A stretch of 5,491 bases of DNA from Candidatus Subteraquimicrobium carltonvillense (GTDB taxonomy: Bacteria > Actinomycetota > Aquicultoria > Subteraquimicrobiales > Subteraquimicrobiaceae), in NCBI GenBank assembly GCA_002339355.1, contig DDKQ01000045.1, forward strand, positions 1 to 5,491, given 5' to 3'. Position numbers and translations under genes: made by a program. Shown here one piece after another: positions 1-4,869 of the stretch. Numbering within the stretch: the stretch's first letter is position 1; the number at the start of each line of letters is the position of its first letter. A model generated the notes under the pieces. The model was not told the origin of the DNA. It saw only the letters and a program-made list of their open reading frames with translations, and did no database searches.

Positions 1-59
1 AATCAAAGGAGTGTTGGAGGTAATAAGGGAGAGTTCTTTTGTACCACCCTCCCCTTTAT

Positions 60-80
60 CCCCTCCCGTCCAGGGAGGGG
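60..80. repeat. G-rich hairpin repeat in the 1-123 region
   Basis: CCCCTCCC (60-67) and GGGAGGGG (73-80) form a perfect 8-bp stem with a 5-base loop. It is embedded in C-rich then G-rich sequence (about 43-120), with a second AAGGGAG at 101-107. There is no T-tract after the stem on either strand, so it does not look like an intrinsic terminator. I read this as a small dispersed hairpin repeat, possibly inserted upstream of the transposase remnant that begins at 124. No convincing gene is visible in 1-123, although frames 1 and 2 are open there. Confidence 0.4.
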
Positions 81-123
81 AAACAAAAACGTCTTTCCAT
101 CAAGGGAGAAGAGTACCCACTAA

Positions 124-237
124 AAATGGAGAAGAACCTACATTTTTAATAATCCTGTAAGGGCGGGACTGGTTGAAAATTTTAAAGATTACCCATATCT
201 GGGTTCATTGATTTTTGATATCGATGAAATGCATTAA
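124..237 (+). pseudogene. REP-associated tyrosine transposase (RAYT/IS200-like), C-terminal remnant
   Basis: The frame from 124 to the TAA at 235-237 encodes 37 residues. They include YIFNNPVRAGLV (139-174) followed by NFKDYPYLGS (178-207). The pattern YIxxNPVRAGLV-x(4)-DYxxxGS is the characteristic C-terminal stretch of the IS200-like Y1 transposase family, in particular the RAYT/TnpA_REP group. Those enzymes are HUH-type single-strand nucleases that act on GTAG-tagged hairpins. Only this tail is visible: a TAA stop at 121-123 lies directly upstream in the same frame. The HUH motif and catalytic tyrosine region are not recognisable in 1-123, which is occupied by a G-rich hairpin repeat. The gene is therefore broken here, unless the rest lies before the window and is joined by a frameshift. 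The GTAG...CTAC repeats that follow are the expected substrate type for such an enzyme. The family call rests on motif recognition alone. Confidence 0.7.
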
Positions 238-256
238 TAATTAACTCCCAATTTCC

Positions 257-315
257 GTAGAAACAGGTCTTTAGACCTGTTAAAGATGTCGACAGACCTA
301 AAGGTCTGTTTCTAC
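257..315. repeat. BIME-like double hairpin, unit A (GTAG...CTAC)
   Basis: GTAG (257-260) is followed by AA and the perfect hairpin ACAGGTCTTTAGACCTGT (263-280). After an 11-base spacer comes the perfect hairpin ACAGACCTAAAGGTCTGT (292-309), then TT and CTAC (312-315). The two halves are inverted copies of one unit, the arrangement of REP plus inverted REP (BIME) with the GTAG tag recognised by RAYT transposases. Relative to each other the hairpins differ at four positions, which are two compensating base pairs, so the stem is kept. The element lies 32 bases beyond the vapC stop codon and could stabilise or end that minus-strand transcript. That role is inferred. Confidence 0.85.
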
Positions 316-347
316 ATTTGGATTTAAATCCTATGTGGGATCGGGCT

Positions 348-734
348 TCAATCATAAAGCGTCAGTTTTCTATGCTGGGATACCAAATAAAAGTGCTGGT
401 CTGTTGTGAAAAGAGGAGTTTTGTTTTGAATTGCTGTAGCCGCGATTGTGGTATCAAGAATGGGTATGGTTATTCCCTTTGCTCTTAAGTCTCGATAAAT
501 TTCTGCGGCTAAGATGTAAGTATTTTTATCCGTTTTTATAAAGGGAAGTTTGGTCAGCCTTTCTTTGACCTTAACGTAGTCTTTTTTGTCTTTCACTCCT
601 TGAAAAACTTCCTGTAGGATTATGCCACAGATACAAACTTGATTGCTCTCTCTTATGAGAAATTCTAATTTTTCTACCTGTTCTGTTCGCCCCAGGAAAA
701 AGTCTATCCAGACGGAAGTATCGACCAAAATCAA
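348..734 (-). CDS. vapC: VapC-family PIN-domain toxin (RNase)
   Basis: This 128-residue protein is a single PIN domain, the usual length for VapC. It is expected to be a Mg2+-dependent endoribonuclease that cleaves RNA (tRNA or rRNA in studied members) when not bound by its antitoxin. The family's acidic residues are all present: D5 in VDTSVWIDF, E42 in ILQEVFQG, D94 in ILDTTIAA and D112 in TTDQHF, so the active site looks intact. The frame starts at TTG (732-734), which overlaps the vapB stop as TTGA. The start is supported by the canonical N-terminus (ILVDTSVW) immediately after it and by AGGAGAG about seven bases upstream, inside the end of vapB. The 4-base overlap implies translational coupling to the antitoxin, and a TTG start may keep toxin yield below antitoxin yield. 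The specific RNA target cannot be read from the sequence. Confidence 0.93.
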   Translation of the reverse strand: MILVDTSVWIDFFLGRTEQVEKLEFLIRESNQVCICGIILQEVFQGVKDKKDYVKVKERLTKLPFIKTDKNTYILAAEIYRDLRAKGITIPILDTTIAATAIQNKTPLFTTDQHFYLVSQHRKLTLYD

Positions 735-931
735 AATCGGTCTCTCCTCATCTCCTCTAAATTACCTTCCCACTTTACTTTTCCCTTAAGTCCGAGGATT
801 TTTTCAATCTCCTTTTGACGAACCAATCTTTCCAAGGCATAATTAACGATGTCAACTTTTTTGGTCATCTTAGTGAGTTTCTTAGCTTTTTCAAGCAATT
901 CATCTTTGATATCGATTACCGTTCGAGACAT
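731..931 (-). CDS. vapB: VapB-family antitoxin (DUF2191 type)
   Basis: This 66-residue protein begins SRTVIDIKDELLEKAKKLT and ends in GNLEEMRRDRF. That is the typical DUF2191/VapB architecture: an N-terminal beta strand and helices that dimerise and bind DNA, then a charged C-terminal tail (about 48-66, KGKVKWEGNLEEMRRDR) that threads into the VapC active site. It is expected to neutralise the adjacent PIN toxin and, with it, repress its own promoter. The ATG at 929-931 is preceded by the G-rich GTGGGGG about six bases upstream, which serves as the ribosome site. It is the first gene of the operon, overlaps vapC by four bases, and has a good promoter upstream at 958-987. Lysine-rich composition (about one residue in five) is normal for this family. 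Confidence 0.92.
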   Translation of the reverse strand: MSRTVIDIKDELLEKAKKLTKMTKKVDIVNYALERLVRQKEIEKILGLKGKVKWEGNLEEMRRDRF

Positions 932-957
932 TTGTTTGCCCCCACTTTTTGATATTG

Positions 958-987
958 ATTTTACACAGATAGGATATAAAAAGTCAA
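958..987 (-). promoter_or_regulatory. Promoter of vapBC with flanking inverted repeat
   Basis: On the minus strand TTGACT (982-987) is followed after 18 bases by TAAAAT (958-963), a good sigma70-type promoter 27 bases from the vapB start. The arms TTGATAT (949-955) and ATATCAA (996-1002) form a perfect 7-bp inverted repeat that brackets the promoter. This could be the operator bound by the VapBC complex. The promoter call is fairly secure; the operator is inferred from symmetry only. Confidence 0.6.
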
Positions 988-1039
988 GTAATTTTATATC
1001 AATCCCGCCTACATTGAGATTTTGTAAAATTGATTTTTT

Positions 1040-1099
1040 GTAGCGCGGGGGCTCGTCCCCCGCTATAAGCCTTTGGTCGGGGATAAACCCCGACCCTAC
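1040..1099. repeat. BIME-like double hairpin, unit B (GC-rich variant)
   Basis: GTAG (1040-1043) leads into the hairpin GCGGGGG-CTCGT-CCCCCGC (1045-1063). An 11-base spacer follows, then the hairpin GGTCGGGG-ATAAA-CCCCGACC (1075-1095) directly joined to CTAC (1096-1099). The outer tags, spacer length and two-hairpin plan match units A and D, while the stem sequences are unrelated and GC-rich. The two stems also differ from each other, so this unit pairs two different REP-like hairpins. It sits about 110 bases upstream of the vapB start and runs directly into the truncated unit C. Confidence 0.8.
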
Positions 1100-1102
1100 A
1101 TT

Positions 1103-1141
1103 CTGTTAAAAATGTCAACAGACCTAAAGGTCTATTTCTAC
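1103..1141. repeat. BIME-like unit C, left half missing
   Basis: This stretch matches the right part of unit A from CTGTTAAA through the second hairpin to CTAC (1138-1141). The whole left half (GTAG plus most of the first hairpin) is absent. The break falls within three bases of the end of unit B, so B appears to have inserted into or recombined with this copy. The remaining hairpin (1118-1135) carries one G-to-A change at 1134 that unpairs one position, consistent with decay after truncation. Confidence 0.75.
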
Positions 1142-1210
1142 ATTTCAATTAGGCTTAAAGCTTAAAGAGCAGGATTTTTTAAGTCTCTGTCGAAATCTTA
1201 AATTGAAATA

Positions 1211-1268
1211 GTAGCAACAGGTCTTTAGACCTGTTAAAAGATTAACAGACCTAAAGGTCTGTTTCTAC
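1211..1268. repeat. BIME-like double hairpin, unit D
   Basis: GTAG (1211-1214), hairpin ACAGGTCTTTAGACCTGT (1217-1234), a 10-base spacer, hairpin ACAGACCTAAAGGTCTGT (1245-1262) and CTAC (1265-1268). Both hairpins are identical to those of unit A; only the two bases after GTAG and the spacer differ. It ends 30 bases before the histidine kinase ATG, so it would lie in the leader or promoter region of that operon. In the 85 bases between units C and D I see AT-rich DNA, a tandem GCTTAAA (1153-1166) and the arms ATTTCAATT/AATTGAAAT (1142-1150/1201-1209), but no gene. Confidence 0.85.
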
Positions 1269-1298
1269 ATATGGATTTGGGTTTAAGGCGGAATCCAA

Positions 1299-2669
1299 AT
1301 GAGGAGAATTCTGGGGAGGGGTATTTTAGAATACCTACGCAGGCCAGCCGATCCAATTACCGCACAAAAACCACTCCAAAATAACACCGCAAAGGCAAAG
1401 ATAGAAATCTGGGAAGATGCAGCCTCTGCATTCATGGCTCTTCTGATGATAATGCTGGGAATCATCATGATCGGCGACATTCTCCTGTTTAGAAGAATTC
1501 CCGGCGAGGAGTACTTTCTGGCATCTTTGTACACTTTAATATTTGCCATTGTTTTTAACGCTTCTAATCCCATACGAGAGAGGTTTATCCCCAGAAGGAT
1601 AAATTCCGCCGTTTCCCTCTTCGTTAATCTGGCAATCATCACATTGTTGATGAATTTCACTGGAGGTTTAAAATCCGAGTTCTACATAGCCTATTTTCTA
1701 ATCCCCACGATAGCTGCCCTATGCTTTGGCTTAAAGGGGATGTTAATCGCTCTCGCTCTCGTCTTCTTTTCGCTTTTCTGGTTCTTCATTAAAGAACCCT
1801 ATCAGCCTCTCTTAGGTGAGCAGCTTTTATTTCGAATTCTCCTCCTCATCTTGGTTTCGGTGCCCTTCCTGTTATTGGTTGAGCGGGAGAAGAAATATCG
1901 ACGGTCGCTTGAGACTTCCTATCGAGAGTTGGAGCAAGCTTTAAGTGAATTAAAGCAAACTCAAGCGGAGTTGGTACATTCCGCTAAGCTGGCAGCTTTG
2001 GGTCGGTTGGGTGCCGGCATTGCCCATGAACTGGATCAACCCCTGGCGAGCATCGGGCTTTATGCCCAAATGATTCTATCCAGACTCGAGAGGGACAGTT
2101 CCCTTCGAGAGGATTTAAGCATAATAAATGAGCAGACCGATAGGATGCGCCAGATCGTCAAAAGCTTAAAAAATCTTTCTCGCCAGTCTAAGTTGCAGCG
2201 CATCCCAGTTGATGTAACCAAGCCGATTGAAGATGCATTGCGACTTCTCCTCCGAGAGTTTAAGATTCATAACATAAGGGTGATCGAGGATTTTAACGAT
2301 AATCTGCCCGAGATTGCCGCCGACGAGGATCAATTGCAACAGGTATTCTTGAACATCCTTTCCAATGCTCAGGATGCCTTCCATGCCGTTGAAGGCAAGG
2401 ACAAGGAAGTGAAAATCCAAGTTAAACCCGCAAACAATGGGCAGCTTGTGGAAATTACCGTCGCCGATAATGGATGTGGGATACCTGAAGAGGTTAAGGA
2501 TAAAATACTAGATCCATTCTTCTCCACCAAGTCGTCTCAGGGTGGTCTAGGACTCGGTCTATCGATTACCTCCAGGATTATTCGGAATCACGATGGTTCT
2601 TTGAATATCACAAGCCAAGAGGGAAAAGGAACAATAGTGAAAATCGTACTCCCTTCCGCAAAGCCATAA
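1299..2669 (+). CDS. Six-TM sensor histidine kinase (HisKA/HATPase_c)
   Basis: This 456-residue membrane sensor kinase should autophosphorylate on histidine and pass the phosphate to the regulator encoded just downstream. A basic N-terminus precedes six hydrophobic segments at about 41-63, 72-88, 102-120, 127-143, 145-163 and 174-194, placing the kinase core in the cytoplasm. A coiled linker follows (about 196-235), then the H-box GAGIAHELDQPLASI with the phosphoacceptor H243. The N-box LNILSNAQDA (N352, N356), G1 box DNGCGIP (390-396), F-box DPFFSTK (405-411) and G2 box GGLGLGLSI (415-423) are all intact. There is no PAS, GAF or HAMP domain, so the signal is probably sensed by the membrane part and cannot be named. 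The HELxQPL H-box resembles FixL and DctB. The ATG at 1299 has AAGGCGG about seven bases upstream and an in-frame stop at 1284-1286. The only promoter candidate (TTAACA 1242-1247, TACATA 1266-1271) is weak and lies inside repeat D. Confidence 0.93.
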   Translation: MRRILGRGILEYLRRPADPITAQKPLQNNTAKAKIEIWEDAASAFMALLMIMLGIIMIGDILLFRRIPGEEYFLASLYTLIFAIVFNASNPIRERFIPRRINSAVSLFVNLAIITLLMNFTGGLKSEFYIAYFLIPTIAALCFGLKGMLIALALVFFSLFWFFIKEPYQPLLGEQLLFRILLLILVSVPFLLLVEREKKYRRSLETSYRELEQALSELKQTQAELVHSAKLAALGRLGAGIAHELDQPLASIGLYAQMILSRLERDSSLREDLSIINEQTDRMRQIVKSLKNLSRQSKLQRIPVDVTKPIEDALRLLLREFKIHNIRVIEDFNDNLPEIAADEDQLQQVFLNILSNAQDAFHAVEGKDKEVKIQVKPANNGQLVEITVADNGCGIPEEVKDKILDPFFSTKSSQGGLGLGLSITSRIIRNHDGSLNITSQEGKGTIVKIVLPSAKP

Positions 2670-2699
2670 ACTTATCCCTCATCCCTGAAAGGGGTTAGT

Positions 2700-3365
2700 A
2701 TGGAGAAAATCAAAGTTCTCATAGTTGATGATCATGCGGTATTCAGACAGGGCTTGTGTAAGCTATTGGAGGCAGAGGAAGATATTCGCGTCATCGGCGA
2801 GGCATCCGATGGCTCTGAGGCAATTGAGATGGTGAAGAATCTTGGTCCGGACATCGTTTTAATGGACATCGAGATGCCCAACGTCGATGGCATTAAAGCA
2901 ACCACTGAGATAAAGGAAGTGTATCCAAATACGGAGGTCGTTGCTTTAACCGCTTATGAGGACGACGAGCATCTCTTCAAAGCCATCCGAGCTGGTTCAA
3001 CCGGATATATTTCAAAGCATAGCTCTGCTGGTGAAATCGTGGGAGCCATTAAGACGGTCTCCCTTGGCGAAAGCATGATAACTCCCAGTCTTTCCCGAAG
3101 AATTTTGAACAAGTTTACCAGCTTATCTAAGGTGAGCAAATCCCATCGGGACCTACTCTGGAGTGACCTCACCAAAAGGGAGATCGAGATTTTGAAGCTT
3201 CTCTGCGAGGGGAAAACGAATAGCCAGATTGCCCAAACCTTGTTCATAAGTGAGAGGACTGTCAAAAACCATATCTATAACATCTATCAAAAGCTTCAAT
3301 GCAACACCCGCACCGAAGCCATGCTCAAAGGCATGAAACTGGGACTCCTCGACCTCGACGAATAA
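2700..3365 (+). CDS. NarL/FixJ-family response regulator
   Basis: This 221-residue DNA-binding regulator is the expected partner of the kinase 30 bases upstream. The receiver domain (about 4-120) has the acidic pair D10-D11, the phosphoacceptor D56 in LMDIEMP, the switch T84 and the conserved K106 in GYISK, so it should be phosphorylated normally. A linker of about 30 residues leads to a LuxR-type helix-turn-helix (about 155-216) with LTKREIEILKLLCEGKTN and the recognition-helix region SERTVKNHIYNIYQKL. Length and layout are standard for the family. AAAGGGG lies six bases before the ATG. Kinase and regulator are probably one transcript. NarL-type regulators more often pair with HisKA_3 kinases; the pairing with a HisKA kinase seen here is the FixL/FixJ arrangement. 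Target genes are unknown. No clear terminator follows; the 101 bases to the next gene hold that gene's own promoter. Confidence 0.95.
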   Translation: MEKIKVLIVDDHAVFRQGLCKLLEAEEDIRVIGEASDGSEAIEMVKNLGPDIVLMDIEMPNVDGIKATTEIKEVYPNTEVVALTAYEDDEHLFKAIRAGSTGYISKHSSAGEIVGAIKTVSLGESMITPSLSRRILNKFTSLSKVSKSHRDLLWSDLTKREIEILKLLCEGKTNSQIAQTLFISERTVKNHIYNIYQKLQCNTRTEAMLKGMKLGLLDLDE

Positions 3366-3405
3366 CCCACAATATTCCTGGACATCCAAAGATTGGTATG
3401 TTACA

Positions 3406-3435
3406 TTGAATTTAATGTATATTTAAATTATACAT
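3406..3435 (+). promoter_or_regulatory. Promoter with 21-bp palindromic operator (RHH-PIN operon)
   Basis: TTGAAT (3406-3411), a 17-base spacer and TATACA (3429-3434) make a sigma70-type promoter 32 bases before the antitoxin ATG. The arms ATGTATA (3415-3421) and TATACAT (3429-3435) are perfect inverted repeats around TTTAAAT, giving a 21-bp AT-rich palindrome that covers the spacer and the -10 box. Ribbon-helix-helix antitoxins bind such sites, so this is very likely the autoregulatory operator. The ribosome site AGGTGA is at 3454-3459. Confidence 0.65.
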
Positions 3436-3466
3436 ATATTCTATTGAAAATGTAGGTGACTATAAT

Positions 3467-3712
3467 ATGCGCAGAAAACAAATCTATCTGGATGAAAAAA
3501 GCGAAGCGTCTCTAAAGAAATTGGCATTGTTGAAGAAAACTTCCGAGGCTTCATTGATTCGAGAGGCAATTCATAAATTTCTTGCAGAAGTGGAGAGAAA
3601 GCAATATACCAAGCAAAATCCCCTTTATAGGATTGTTGGATTATGCGAACGCGGTAGAGCGGACGCTGCGGAAAATCACGATCGTTATTTATATCGTGAG
3701 GATAAAGATTAA
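3467..3712 (+). CDS. Ribbon-helix-helix antitoxin of a PIN-toxin pair
   Basis: This 81-residue protein starts RRKQIYLDEKSEASLKKLA, a ribbon-helix-helix (CopG/MetJ-type) DNA-binding domain: strand about 2-9, helices about 11-24 and 27-43. The C-terminal part NPLYRIVGLCERGRADAAENHDRYLYRE (52-79) resembles the tail of antitoxins that accompany PIN toxins, where an NHDxYLY motif is common. It should bind and block the PIN protein encoded next and repress the promoter containing the 21-bp palindrome. The ATG has AGGTGA seven bases upstream. The stop overlaps the toxin start as TAATG, implying coupled translation. It is unrelated to the DUF2191 VapB at 731-931, so the two TA operons in this window are not duplicates. 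Confidence 0.88.
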   Translation: MRRKQIYLDEKSEASLKKLALLKKTSEASLIREAIHKFLAEVERKQYTKQNPLYRIVGLCERGRADAAENHDRYLYREDKD

Positions 3713-4125
3713 TGATAGTTTTTGTTGATACCAGTGCCTGGATTGCGATAGCCGTAAAATCCGGCGATAAACATCAAATTGCTTCTGCATACTATCTTGA
3801 TTTGCTCAAAAAAAGAGCTGGTTTGGTTACTTCAAATTATGTCTTGAGCGAAACCTTGACCCGCATTCGCTATAACGTAAGTCATGCCAAGGCAGTAGAA
3901 CTTCATCGCATAATTGATCAATCAGTCAAGGAAAATCAGTTAGCTATCCATTGGGTTGACGAAGGCACGGAAAAGGAAGCCTGGACAATTTTTGAAAAGT
4001 ATGATGATCAACATTTCTCAATAGTGGATTGCACAAGCCTTGTCATTTGTAAAAGAGTAGGAGTCGATGAGGTATTTGCTTTTGATGACGATTTTAAGAC
4101 CCTGGGCTTTATTGTCAAGCCATAA
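3712..4125 (+). CDS. PIN-domain toxin (VapC-like RNase)
   Basis: This 137-residue PIN-domain protein is probably a ribonuclease toxin held in check by the ribbon-helix-helix protein upstream. Expected metal-binding acids are present: D6 in VFVDTSAWIA, E47 in VLSETLTRIR, D106 in SIVDCTSLV and D125 (with D126-D127) in FAFDDDFKTLGF. The carboxy end matches the FDxDFxxxGF pattern common in this PIN subgroup. The ATG shares one base with the antitoxin stop, so expression is coupled. Compared with the VapC at 348-734 it is slightly longer and has little obvious similarity outside the active-site motifs, and it pairs with a different antitoxin class. The RNA target is unknown. A terminator-like hairpin follows about 75 bases after the stop. 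Confidence 0.92.
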   Translation: MIVFVDTSAWIAIAVKSGDKHQIASAYYLDLLKKRAGLVTSNYVLSETLTRIRYNVSHAKAVELHRIIDQSVKENQLAIHWVDEGTEKEAWTIFEKYDDQHFSIVDCTSLVICKRVGVDEVFAFDDDFKTLGFIVKP

Positions 4126-4199
4126 TGGCACATAGCAATCTGGGAAAACAACTAGTCGCTCCGGGAAATAAAAAGCAAAGGCAGAATTATTTACGGAAA

Positions 4200-4246
4200 A
4201 TGAGCGGCGACTCTAATCGCTCGTTGAAAGTCGCTCATCGGCTTTT
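4200..4246 (+). terminator. Possible intrinsic terminator after the RHH-PIN operon
   Basis: ATGAGCG (4200-4206) pairs with CGCTCAT (4232-4238), and ACT (4210-4212) with AGT (4229-4231), leaving a 3-base bulge and a 16-base loop. CGGCTTTTATT follows. The stem is reasonable but the T-tract is short and not immediately next to it. The right arm is also part of an 18-bp repeat array, so the symmetry may come from the repeats instead. Between the toxin stop (4125) and 4200 I see only AT-rich sequence with another AGTCGCT at 4153-4159. Confidence 0.35.
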
Positions 4247-4284
4247 ATTCGCTCTTCAGCTTTTCTAGTCGGGCATCGACAGGC
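4215..4284. repeat. Imperfect ~18-bp tandem repeats before the hic operon
   Basis: Successive related units are AATCGCTCGTTGAA (4215-4228), AGTCGCTCATCGGCTTTT (4229-4246), ATTCGCTCTTCAGCTTTT (4247-4264) and AGTCGGGCATCGACAGGC (4267-4284). The second and third units agree at most positions; the outer two are diverged. The array ends just before the -35 box of the hic promoter. The same AGTCGCTCATCGGC core recurs beyond hicA at 5182-5195, so the repeats bracket the TA module. Origin and role are unknown. Confidence 0.6.
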
Positions 4285-4287
4285 AAC

Positions 4288-4316
4288 TTGACATTATGTA
4301 CAATATGTACTATATT
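4288..4316 (+). promoter_or_regulatory. Near-consensus promoter of the hic operon with direct repeats
   Basis: TTGACA (4288-4293) and TATATT (4311-4316) are separated by exactly 17 bases, the strongest promoter in the window. Within the spacer TATGTAC occurs twice (4295-4301 and 4304-4310), nine bases apart. It is a likely operator for the Phd-like domain of the antitoxin, although Phd/YefM sites are usually palindromic. Transcription would begin near 4323, leaving a leader of about 130 nt. Confidence 0.75.
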
Positions 4317-4337
4317 CTATAATAGATATTTTAAACA

Positions 4338-4430
4338 CCCCACGATTCCGCTGAAAGCACGATCCCGCTGAAAGCGGAGCCTCGCCTGCCGTGGGGCGTT
4401 GGTGGGCAAATTTTGCTAATACAAAATTTG
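4338..4430 (+). promoter_or_regulatory. Structured leader of the Phd-HicB/HicA mRNA
   Basis: A 17-bp unit beginning CACGATTCCGCTGAAAG is repeated in tandem (4341-4357 and 4358-4374) with one difference. CCCCACG (4338-4344) can pair with CGTGGGG (4390-4396), enclosing the repeats, and CCGCT/AGCGG (4365-4369/4373-4377) forms an inner hairpin. A second perfect 9-bp hairpin, CAAATTTTG/CAAAATTTG (4407-4415/4422-4430), ends nine bases before the ribosome site. Such structure in a TA leader is unusual. It may control translation or stability, or it may simply be an inserted repeat. No known riboswitch class is recognised. Confidence 0.5.
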
Positions 4431-4438
4431 GGTTAAAT

Positions 4439-4445
4439 AGGAGGT
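4439..4445 (+). promoter_or_regulatory. Strong ribosome binding site AGGAGGT deciding the antitoxin start
   Basis: AGGAGG ends at 4444. The first ATG (4447) would be only two bases away, too close for initiation. The second in-frame ATG (4453) is eight bases away, the usual distance. The antitoxin start is therefore set at 4453, two codons shorter than the longest frame. Confidence 0.75.
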
Positions 4446-4452
4446 TATGGTA

Positions 4453-4869
4453 ATGGTGAAAAAGGTTAGTATTGCTGAAGCACGAAGTAATATTTCTGAA
4501 ATCCTGGGAGAAGTTCGCTTCAAACGTCAGGTATTTGAACTTCTGAAGAAAGGAAAGCCAGTAGCGATCTTGCAGGATATCGACACTTATAAGCATTTGA
4601 TTTCCAATTTTAAAATGCACTGCACTGTAAAACCCGATAACGGTCAGTTCATGGCATACTGTCCCGAACTCGATATTGTAACAACTCTTGATACAAAAGA
4701 AGAAGCCGTAGAAGATCTTATTGATGCGGTCAAAGACTACGCTGAAAGATATATGCACGAGTTTGAACTCTACGCAAATAGCCCCAACCGTGCCCATCAT
4801 CTTCCATATGTTCTTGCCATCCTATTCTGTGAAACCAATGAGGAAATCAAGAAGATGTTGGGGCTTTAA
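4453..4869 (+). CDS. Chimeric antitoxin: Phd/YefM-like N-terminus, HicB-like C-terminus
   Basis: This 138-residue protein joins two antitoxin modules. Residues about 3-50 (VSIAEARSNISEILGEV, then FELLKKGKPVAILQDIDTY) follow the Phd/YefM pattern, a dimeric fold that binds operator DNA. Residues about 56-138 are HicB-like. HCTVKPDNGQFMAYCPELDI followed by TLDTKEEAVEDLIDAVKDYAERY matches the partial RNase H-like HicB core (strand, cPEL, a threonine-rich turn, then the helix EEAVEDL). Classical HicB proteins have the toxin-binding core first and a C-terminal helix-turn-helix or ribbon-helix-helix. Here the DNA-binding role seems to have been moved to an N-terminal Phd domain, and no second DNA-binding motif is visible after the core. 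It should neutralise the HicA-type protein encoded next, with no gap (TAA then ATG). The start at 4453 is chosen from the ribosome site spacing. Each half is recognised by motif; the chimera's function is inferred. Confidence 0.85.
   Translation: MVKKVSIAEARSNISEILGEVRFKRQVFELLKKGKPVAILQDIDTYKHLISNFKMHCTVKPDNGQFMAYCPELDIVTTLDTKEEAVEDLIDAVKDYAERYMHEFELYANSPNRAHHLPYVLAILFCETNEEIKKMLGL

Noticed and set aside
2..160. Open frame 2 at the window start as a gene end
   Set aside because: It runs through the G-rich hairpin repeat, is proline-rich from the repeat, and shows no motif; the transposase motif is in another frame.
849..1043. Plus-strand open frame of 64 codons
   Set aside because: It is antisense to vapB and its promoter, with no recognisable motif and no good ribosome site.
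257..1268. CRISPR array from the repeated ACAGGTCT/ACAGACCT hairpins
   Set aside because: Copies are spaced irregularly by hundreds of bases, are double hairpins with GTAG/CTAC tags, and one is truncated. There are no regular spacers and no cas genes.
1283..1660. Minus-strand open frame of 125 codons
   Set aside because: It lies opposite the membrane part of the histidine kinase and shows no family motif.
4318..4323. Perfect TATAAT as the -10 box of the hic promoter
   Set aside because: It is 24 bases from TTGACA, too far. TATATT at 4311-4316 has the correct 17-base spacing.
4294..4800. Minus-strand open frame of 168 codons
   Set aside because: It overlaps the well-supported Phd-HicB gene and its promoter, has no domain motif, and is cysteine- and phenylalanine-rich as shadow frames often are.
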